A program made the position numbers and the translations under genes. From NCBI GenBank assembly GCA_029582265.1, contig CM055826.1:38076127-38140126 (forward strand): a stretch of 64,000 nt of DNA, read 5' to 3'. Origin of the DNA: Zoroaster sp. YZ-2022. Lineage: Eukaryota > Echinodermata > Asteroidea > Forcipulatida > Zoroasteridae. Shown here in pieces: positions 56,646 to 64,000 of this stretch; position 1 is the stretch's first letter; each line of letters begins with the position of its first letter. Under the pieces are notes generated by a model, which was given only the letters and a program-made list of their open reading frames with translations, was not told the origin of the DNA and made no database searches.

Positions 56646-56810
56646 TAAAACTTGTAGCTTTTGCATGGTGAGGAGGATAAAGTAAGACTAATTGCGGTGA
56701 CACCATGTGAATTCTCAATTGAGTAGTAATTAGTTTTGAAAAGAACTGGAGGTTCTAATTACTACTCAATTGAGAATTTCACATGGTGTCACCGCAATTA
56801 GTCTTACTTA
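56646..56810. mobile_element. Foldback element (AAGACTAATTGCGG family) in intron 4
   Basis: AAAACTTGTAGCTTTTGCAT, then GTAAGACTAATTGCGGTGAC and an almost perfect second arm. The loop contains GAAAAGAACTGGAGGTTC. Confidence 0.88.
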
Positions 56811-57008
56811 GGAAAGAACGTAAAGCCCTTTCGGTTTCAACATGTACATGTTCATGTAACACTAAACAAAAAATGTTAGTAATTTCCACCCGCATATACA
56901 AATGAGCAATTTCATGGTTACTCACGTTACATTTTTGAGGTATTGGGCCCACTTGTTAATGCCATAATTTCCTTACTTATATTTCATTCATTAGTTTTTC
57001 ACAGAAGG

Positions 57009-57217
57009 TGCATTATACCACGACCTTACTCGGCACAAAAAATTAATTTCAGAAATTTGTTACACGTACACTGTATAAGAGAAAAATGCTGGTTACTCAC
57101 GTTACATTTTTTGAACGTGCATAAAATGTTGTGTTTTCTCTTATGTAGCGTACATATACAGTGTAACACATTTCTGAAATTGTTATTTTGTACTGAGTAA
57201 AGGCTGGGTATAATGCA
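57009..57217. mobile_element. Foldback element (TGCATTATACC)
   Basis: TGCATTATACCACGACCTTA, ATTTCAGAAATTTGTTACAC and CACTGTATAAGAG are mirrored on the right, ending GGTATAATGCA. Non-coding. Confidence 0.82.
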
Positions 57218-57250
57218 ACTACTGGGAACAAAACTGATGAGTGAAGATAA

Positions 57251-57442
57251 TGAGCATCAAAGAAACTTATCAAATCTTTGGAAGGACACTCATTTTTGTG
57301 ATTGAGGCAACCTCTTGTTTATTGACATGTGCTTTATAATAAATATTACTGAAGTTTACCTGTGTTAAAATATTTTTCATATTTCCATGGAGGATTTTTA
57401 ATGAGTGTCCTTCCAAAGATTTGATAAGTTTCTTTGATGCTC
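57251..57442. mobile_element. Mariner-like MITE with 44-bp TIRs
   Basis: TGAGCATCAAAGAAACTTAT through CTTTGGAAGGACACTCATT is perfectly complemented at 57398-57442. A related copy (TACTGAGCAACAAAAG) is at 60898-61048. Confidence 0.85.
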
Positions 57443-57462
57443 AGTTTATATTATGGTATTAA

Positions 57463-57711
57463 CCCTCCTACTATAGCTGCAATTTAGTGGCAAGTCCATG
57501 GCTATAGAGATCAAAATCAGTCAACTGACTGTTTTGACTGTTGACCTAAATGTGCACACAGAGGCATTTTTGACTGGTTGTTACTGTCATTTGACCAATT
57601 CTGAACAATACCAGACATTGCTTTTACCAGTCAAATACGGTCCACTCATTTGACCTGTAAATGTACTTACTACACGTAAGGTTTGACAGTGTTTGACTTT
57701 TAAGTGACTTT
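57463..57711 (-). mobile_element. TTAA MITE family 1, truncated by a microsatellite
   Basis: CCCTCCTACTATAG after TTAA (57459-57462). Same orientation as 15330-15641. Ends at TTTGACTTTTAAGTGAC, where (AAT)n begins. Confidence 0.8.
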
Positions 57712-57821
57712 AATAATAATAATAATAATAATAATAACAATAATAACAATAATAATAATAACAACAATAATAATAATAATAATAACAACAATAACAACAA
57801 TAATAACAACAACAACAATGG
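57712..57821. repeat. (AAT)n/(AAC)n microsatellite
   Basis: Interspersed AAT and AAC triplets over about 110 bp. Confidence 0.95.
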
Positions 57822-58217
57822 TGGATTTTTATATGATCACGGTGCTTTTTACATTATTATCCCCGTTGTCAGGCTACTCTTTTTTAAGTATACAGCCCTG
57901 GCAGCCTGTTAGGCGCTCAAAAACTAATCAAACGCTAGTTTGAATTTCAACGAAAGGATACTGTTATATCTTTGATTAAACTCATGCATGATATTTATTT
58001 TCTTGATTCCTTTCTGTGTGTAGATGGTTTAGTCAGAGTTCTGATAGTAATAATAATAATGATAATTAACCCTGCTGTGACTGCAAGGGGTCAGAATCAG
58101 TGAAAGAGGAAGGGTGTTCTTGTCTTTAAAAACTGTCAAGATATATCAATATTGGGACATTAACCATCCTACTACTACAAGGGTCAAAATCAGTCAAAAT
58201 GTTGACATACTTGCAAG

Positions 58218-58717
58218 NNNNNNNNNNNNNNNNNNNNNNNNNNNNNNNNNNNNNNNNNNNNNNNNNNNNNNNNNNNNNNNNNNNNNNNNNNNNNNNNNNN
58301 NNNNNNNNNNNNNNNNNNNNNNNNNNNNNNNNNNNNNNNNNNNNNNNNNNNNNNNNNNNNNNNNNNNNNNNNNNNNNNNNNNNNNNNNNNNNNNNNNNNN
58401 NNNNNNNNNNNNNNNNNNNNNNNNNNNNNNNNNNNNNNNNNNNNNNNNNNNNNNNNNNNNNNNNNNNNNNNNNNNNNNNNNNNNNNNNNNNNNNNNNNNN
58501 NNNNNNNNNNNNNNNNNNNNNNNNNNNNNNNNNNNNNNNNNNNNNNNNNNNNNNNNNNNNNNNNNNNNNNNNNNNNNNNNNNNNNNNNNNNNNNNNNNNN
58601 NNNNNNNNNNNNNNNNNNNNNNNNNNNNNNNNNNNNNNNNNNNNNNNNNNNNNNNNNNNNNNNNNNNNNNNNNNNNNNNNNNNNNNNNNNNNNNNNNNNN
58701 NNNNNNNNNNNNNNNNN
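58218..58717. other. Assembly gap, 500 N
   Basis: Exactly 500 N, a placeholder size, so the true length is unknown. It starts inside a TTAA family 1 MITE copy (58163-58217). Open frames spanning it are meaningless. Confidence 1.
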
Positions 58718-59089
58718 AGGATAAAAATTGGAAAAGAAGGACCAATCAAAAATAGATATTTATATTAGGATGGCCAATGGAAGCAGGGGGAGTGGATACA
58801 ATTTGGAGGATTAGTGAACCATGTTATTGGAAAAGATGCATTGTGGAAAATGCAGTAGGAGCGAAAAGGATCAATTAACCATACAAGTGAGTTGGTCAAC
58901 AAAAGGTATGGGTTTAGGCGCAGTGGTAATGAAGGACCCTAAAAATAGAAGTGATTTGTTAATACAGTTCAGGAGTGGACATGCATAAGTATGCATAAAG
59001 TCCAAAGTAATAAGTCAGTCTAAACACACTGGACAAGAAAGTAAATTGATTATTGAGAAACAAGTAGTGATTAATATTATAGGCAATGG

Positions 59090-59345
59090 ACAGCAAAGCA
59101 CAGTGTAATTATTAACAAATTGCTTGATGACTGTGTTAATGTTAAGGCCAGATGTTAAGTGTGCAGAGTTGATGTATCCAGTGTGATTCTCTGAGCTGAG
59201 TACGATGCGCACATATTTCTTGTACATGCCTCATATCAGTCACAGTTAGTTCGTTTATACTGTGATTGGGACTGTTGAAGTGGATGGCTACAGGATATTT
59301 AATTTTCTTGGTTTTCACGGAGGTGACAAAGTTCACAATGCGAAG
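59090..59345 (-). pseudogene. Retroelement C-terminal fragment (GIY-YIG-type tail)
   Basis: The minus strand reads YPVAIHFNSPNHSINELTV, ESHWIHQL and, after a frame change, TSGLNINTVIKQF. This resembles the conserved VAxHFNxPxHS and WIxxLxTLxPxGLN tail that follows the GIY-YIG domain in Penelope-like and related retroelements. The rest of the element is absent. Confidence 0.65.
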
Positions 59346-59387
59346 ACACAGTTTTGTATCTAAGTCCACATCTTTTACATGAGATGA

Positions 59388-59858
59388 TATATACATACAT
59401 ATGACATAAAACATATAAAGGGCCACTTTGCATCCGTCACGTTAGCAGTTTTCCAATGGTTGTTATTTATTTTAAGTACCTGCAACTGACCAAAAGTGTT
59501 TCCAACATGTGGACATGCAGGCTTATACTAGAACCTAATTTGAGTTGATTTATTTTATTTTTATTTTTTATTTATTTTTTACCCTCAAATTTCCATAAAA
59601 ATTGGACGGAAAAAAGTTGACCTCACTTTTCCGTCCATTTGTTGATGGAAATTTTAGGGTAATTAAAAACATAATAGTAATAATCAACTCAAATTATCTT
59701 TAGGATAAGCATGCATGTCTATTCAAATGTTGAAATTCTTTTTGGGTGGTTTCAGATATTAAAAAAAATAAATTACAACCACTAGAAAAACTGCTAACGT
59801 GACGGTAGGAAAGTGGCCCCCTTTATTGTGTTTTATGTCATATACATGTACATATAGG
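59388..59858. mobile_element. Long-TIR foldback element (about 95-bp arms)
   Basis: The left arm has ATGACATAAAACA, AAAGGGCCACTTTGC, CCGTCACGTTAGCAGTTTT and CAATGGTTGT. All are mirrored on the right (ACAACCACTAG, AAAACTGCTAACGTGACGG, GTGGCCCCCTTT, TGTTTTATGTCAT). The centre has its own smaller palindrome (AAATTTCCATAAAAATTGGA with TTGATGGAAATTT). Confidence 0.85.
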
Positions 59859-59927
59859 CCTTATATACTCGTCTTTATGAAGTTAAATTCAAAGTTGAAT
59901 TAACACGGAGTCAAGTTAATTAATAAT

Positions 59928-60144
59928 CCAGTTCGCGTCGGGAATAAACAAGTTTTTCTGGGCCCCTGTGCGGGTTTCTTTTTCCCACACAAACACGTTA
60001 ATGGAAGCTTCCACAGCGCGTGATGACCACGTCAACCGAGCATTCATACAAATATTCCGGAGTTTCCTATGGCGTGTTTAGATGCTCTCCGATCCGTAGT
60101 GCCAAAAAAAATTGCGTGTATACACGGCCTCCGACGCGAACTGG
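59928..60144. mobile_element. TTAA MITE family 3, second copy
   Basis: CCAGTTCGCGTCGG to CCGACGCGAACTGG, followed by TTTAA. Blocks such as GGAGTTTCCTATGGCGTGTT match 13093-13336. Confidence 0.85.
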
Positions 60145-60470
60145 TTTAAGTCTAACTTTATCAATGTTAATTCAACACTTTTAAAAGTAAAATCCAACTT
60201 TATAAACAGTTGTCACTGACCGAACTCTTTAAAATATTGATTCAACACTTAGTGTAGTGTATACATGTAGACCCATTATATTCAGGTATATGTTGTATTC
60301 ATATTCACTTTTATTTTTTAGAGTGTAATATGTGTATATACATGTACATGTACATGTATATATTCATTAAAATAAACTGTGTAAATATCCATTTTAAACC
60401 TGATAAATTGCAGTGGTGGATGTTGTCGGCAGTCAGATTTCATTTCATGAGTTTTTTCTTTTCATTTCAG

Positions 60471-60551
60471 TATGGGCGACAACGAACCCTGCCATCACAA
60501 AATGCAACATTTGAGGTTCCTTTCATCGCTACAGGGAACGAGGATGCACAG
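60471..60551 (+). CDS. Candidate exon of unknown gene
   Basis: A strong acceptor (CTTTTCATTTCAG, ending 60470) and donor (CAGGTAAATAA at 60552) bound 81 bases with two open frames. One reads YGRQRTLPSQNATFEVPFIA. The other would continue GCLC exon 4 in phase 2 (starting with Met-Gly-Asp-Asn). Neither matches known GCLC sequence that I can recall. It may be a lineage-specific exon, an exon of another gene, or chance. Confidence 0.3.
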
Positions 60552-60897
60552 GTAAATAATTTGATAAAGCATCTGTCACCAAAAACAACAACAAAGCAAA
60601 GACGCATCAAATTGCCAACAAAAAGCCTTACATTGCTGAAATAAAAATGTAATGGAAAAACTCCCAATCGTAAAGACTGTGTATCGAAACCCCATTTATT
60701 GTTTTTCGCTTCAATATCTTATTGTTAATTTATGAGAATTATTAAGTAAGATTATGTTTTCCATTTTTTCACCTATAATCCAGTGTTTGCCTCTTAACAA
60801 GCGAGGTACTCTCAATGCAATACTTGCAGCCTCAGTGTTTTACTTTGCAGCCTCAATGCTAACCTCAGGTCGAGCACTCTGCAATCTCAACAAAATA

Positions 60898-61048
60898 TAC
60901 TGAGCAACAAAAGAAACTTATCAAATCTTTGGAAGGACACTGATTAAAATCCTCCACGGAAAAATGAACAAATATTTGAACATAGGTAAACTTCAGTAAA
61001 CTGTTTATTGACATGTGCTTAGTAAAGAGTTTCTTTTGATGCTCAGTA
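60898..61048. mobile_element. Mariner-like MITE (TACTGAGCAACAAAAG)
   Basis: TIRs TACTGAGCAACAAAAGAAAC and TTTCTTTTGATGCTCAGTA are flanked by TA (60896-60897, 61049-61050). Shortened relative of 57251-57442. Confidence 0.85.
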
Positions 61049-61219
61049 TACATCCTCCCTCCTGACCCTAGGGACAAGGATAATATCGTTTTGGTTTGCG
61101 GTGATGATGACTGACAGTGATGATAAAGTAAAATGATGGTATGTGCATTTGCGCTATGTTCCCACAGTCACAGTCATTGGATGGATGAGTACTGACGATT
61201 GGCTACCACAGCAAACATC

Positions 61220-61549
61220 TTATCTCTTTCCTCCTTCCTTCTTGATGCCAGATGTGTGTCATGAAAAACTTGAAATTCCTTCGCCGTGAAAACACTGTGA
61301 AAATGCCATGAACTTTTCGTGGCAGTTTTGGGGCAGCTCATTAATTCTTGAGAGCACTGTGAATTTGCCCTGAAATCGCACTGTAAACAGTATTGCCAAT
61401 ATCTGAGAGGAAGAGACACCATGAAATTGCAGTGAAATTACGGTGAACTGTTATTTCACGGCAAAACGGATTTTTAGGGTAAAGTTATTCATATCTCTTT
61501 CCTCCATGGGTATCTTCTTGATGCCAGATGTGTGTCATGAAAAACTTTA
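61220..61549. repeat. Direct repeat pair around a CTGTGAAAT-rich spacer
   Basis: TATCTCTTTCCTCC and CTTGATGCCAGATGTGTGTC, with ATGAAAAACTT, occur at 61220-61272 and again at 61494-61549. Confidence 0.75.
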
Positions 61550-61553
61550 ATTA

Positions 61554-61700
61554 GGTGTTTGGGTATGTGCCCGAAACACCTATTGTTTTTGTACGTTTTT
61601 TTTTTTACTTCTTCTTATTAGGTGTTCGAGCGCACAGCGCGAACACCTATTGTTTTTGTACTGTTTAGGTGTTCGAGAGCGCAGCGCGAACACCTATTGT
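61554..61700. repeat. Three AGGTGTTCG hairpins upstream of the Penelope-like element
   Basis: AGGTGTTTGGGT...CCCGAAACACCT (61554), AGGTGTTCGAGC...GCGAACACCT (61620) and AGGTGTTCGAGA...GCGAACACCT (61667), each followed by ATTGTTTTTGTAC. Same family as 54257-54385, opposite orientation. Confidence 0.85.
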
Positions 61701-61884
61701 TTTTGTACTGTTTTATTAATTTTTTTTTTAATTTCTTTTTCTCAGTGGCGACTGTCCGGCAACAAAGGCATCCTCGCTGAGCATTTACAGCCTTCAAACT
61801 TAACACATGAACAGAACATAACAAGCTGACGAAACCGTTTTCTGTGACGTGATGATTACGTCATCAGGTGTCGAATTACGCTAA

Positions 61885-64000
61885 AAAGTAAAATATTTAA
61901 AACGTTTCATATATATATATAAAACGTTTCATATATTCCCCCGCGCGTTCACCCGGTCCAAGGGATACTCTATATCCCCACGACCATCCGACTCAGAGTC
62001 CTGGAGATCTCCTATATCTCACTCCAACCGCGCTTCTAGCAGACTGGATACGGGATCTTCTACATCCCTATTCCCCCGCGCGTTCACACGGTCTGAGGGA
62101 TCCCGTGTATCCCTACGACCTTCTGACTCGGAGTCTTGGAGATCTTCTACATCTCGCTCCAACCGCGCTTCAAGTAAACCTACGGGATCTGCTATATCCC
62201 TAAGGCAACCCTCACACATCCGCTCACAGGACGCGTTCCAGAAACACACCGTCGTCAACCTCAGCCAACGCACCCTCACTCCTATCGAAACATCAGTACT
62301 GTCACTGGGAATGAATTTCGCCCTCACACCCAAATCCATTCCAAGGGAAGAAATCATCCAGTCAGTTGAGCCAGCCCTGCGACGACTCAACAAAACAGCA
62401 GCTGATGACGTCAGACTACAGATGAGCGATGTTCTGCGTAAAGCCAAGCCAGCCAAGCCCAACCTCTCCAAGGGAGAACTTTCTGCTTTACAGGACATCC
62501 GACGAGACAGCTCCATCCACATCCTCACCGCAGACAAAGGCAACGCTACAGTCATCATGGACCGAGCACAATACACCGACAAGGTAAGTCACATTTTATT
62601 ATCCGATTCATACCGCCCCCTCAAGAAGAACCCCATCCCATCCATAGAGAAAAGAGTAGCTAGCAAACTCCTTGCCCTCCACCGTGCCGGTGGCCTCTCC
62701 ATCCAACTCTACCGACATCTCAGACCATCCAGCTCATCCTGCCGTAGGTTCTTTGGCCAGCCGAAGATTCACAAACCTGATGTTCCTCTCCGCCCTATTG
62801 TCGCCTCCAGAGGTTCACCTACGTACAACACAGCCCGTCATTTAGTTAAGATCCTCCGACCCTTGGTGGGTCTCACTCAACACCATGTGTCCAACTCCAG
62901 TCAGTTCGTTGAGATCACCCGGGGCCTCACACTTCAACCCAGCGACATCCTGGTTAGTTTTGATGTGTCTCCCTATTCACCAATGTCCCAACTACAGAGA
63001 CATGCCTCCTGGTGAAGGACAGACTCGTACAAGATCTTTCTCTTGATGATCGCACATCACTCACCCCGGACCAAATTCATGATTTGCTACTAACATGTGT
63101 CTCTTCAAGTTGTTTTCAGTTTCAGGGCAAGTTCTACGAGCAGACAGCCGGGACCTCCATGGGATCTCCTTTATCCCCGGTCCTTGCTGATATTTTCATG
63201 GAAGAGTTTGAAAACTCTTCCCTCAACACCGCCGACCTCCAACCCAAGCTGTGGCTCCGATACGTGGATGACACCTTTGTGGTTTGGCCACACGGCAGAG
63301 ACACACTCCAGGATTTTCTACAACATCTAAACCAGCAACACCCGAGCATCAAGTTCACCATGGAAATGGAAGAAGATGACAAGATCGCGTTCCTTGATGT
63401 TGGCATTTCCAGAAACCCAGACGGCTCCCTACACCACAACGTCTACAGAAAGCCCACGCACACAGATCGGTACCTGAACCAGCGCTCCTTCCATCATCCA
63501 AGCATCAAGTCATCGGTCAACCGTACGTTCGTACAACGCGCCTACAACATTTGTGACAAGGACAGCCTTCCCAAGGAACTACAGCACATCCGAACTACCC
63601 TCAAACGCAACGGTTACAATCACAACAAGATCAGCACAGCGAAGCCGGTTCCAAACTCCAAAAGCAAGGTAAGTGATCTAACCCTCTCTGCTTGTCTCCC
63701 CTATCTAGGTTCGACGTCTCACAAACTACAACGCATCCTCCGACAAGCAGGCATCGATGTGTTCCACTCAGTCCCCAGCAAACTCCAAGGACTTCTACAT
63801 ACCCACAAGGACAAACCGGACCCAAACAACAGAGCGGGAGTCTACCGGATCCCCTGTGAGTGCGGTAAGGTGTACATCGGCGAAACAAAACGCAACCTCC
63901 CCATCAGATTGAAGGAACACCGAGCACACGGCCGCAGAGGAGATTTCGAGAAGTCCGCCATCGTCAAGCACTCGCACATCAAGGACCACCAAATCGACTG
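61885..64000 (+). pseudogene. Penelope-like retroelement RT plus GIY-YIG, cut by window end
   Basis: The frame is open from 61885; the first in-frame Met is 62311. The Arg/Ser-rich N-terminus contains a 45-codon tandem duplication (61936-62070, 62071-62205). Then VVNLSQRTLTPIETSVLSLG, ILTADKGNATVIMDRAQY, FFGQPKIHKPDVPLRPIVAS and LVSFDV (RT motif A). At 62976-62977 one T is missing from a run and the frame shifts. It continues AGTSMGSPLSPVLADIFMEE, the catalytic YVDD (63261-63272), IAFLDVGISRNPDGSLHHNV and the GIY-YIG start GVYRIPCECGKVYIGETKRN (from 63837). This RT plus C-terminal GIY-YIG layout defines EN-containing Penelope-like elements, which insert by target-primed reverse transcription. 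Confidence 0.93.

Noticed and set aside
58114..58768. ORFs of about 200 codons
   Set aside because: They consist of the 500-N gap.
62019..62582. Minus-strand ORF of 187 codons
   Set aside because: It is the shadow of the Penelope-like RT frame on the opposite strand.
62583..63670. Introns at the two AAGGTAAGT sites in the Penelope-like ORF
   Set aside because: The frame stays open and keeps family-typical text (KVSHILLSDSYRPL, SDLTLSACLPYL) across both sites.

Overview
The window looks like animal genomic DNA from a marine deuterostome, probably an echinoderm. Support for this: intron-split coding of an animal-type glutamate-cysteine ligase, tRNA-Leu-derived SINEs, Mag-type Ty3/Gypsy and Penelope-like retroelements, many TTAA- and 8-bp-TSD MITEs, and frequent ACATGTACATGTA runs. 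The species assignment is an inference. The window holds one assembly gap of exactly 500 N (58218-58717).

Layout. Positions 1-18080 hold no recognisable host gene. They are a mosaic of SINEs, MITEs (hAT-like, TTAA-flanked, Tc1/mariner-like and foldback), a LINE fragment, very long (AAT)n and (TTG)n microsatellites and C- or G-rich low-complexity DNA. Several MITEs can be bounded exactly by their target-site duplications, and two have a matching empty site elsewhere in the window.

Positions 18073-40715 are one nested tower of mobile elements. The outermost layer is a hAT-like transposon (18081-40707) with 8-bp TSD ACTCAGCT. An LTR element lies inside it (18941-40515, 4-bp TSD ATAT), and its interior contains minus-strand Gypsy coding. 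That interior is interrupted in turn by a TIR element carrying an intact 756-codon gene (22264-25428), a solo LTR (25948-26600), a complete 4.86-kb Mag-like Gypsy element with identical LTRs (27124-31978), a second minus-strand Gypsy element (33172-38265), a piggyBac transposase fragment and a LINE 3' end. The 756-aa protein combines a FEN1/XPG-like nuclease signature with a C-terminal CXC (Tesmin/TSO1) cysteine cluster. It is the most interesting gene here.

Positions 44721-55418 contain the first four coding exons of GCLC on the + strand, about 152 codons, with TE-rich introns. Exon 3 carries an apparent one-base deletion in an A run. The rest of the gene is not seen: it is either in the N gap or beyond the window. 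The introns carry inverted-repeat pairs that flank exons 3-4.

Positions 61885-64000 hold a Penelope-like retroelement (+) with reverse transcriptase and the start of a GIY-YIG endonuclease domain, cut by the window end. At least five coding frameshifts across unrelated elements and the host gene look like one-base shortening of homopolymers, which points to residual assembly indels as well as real decay.
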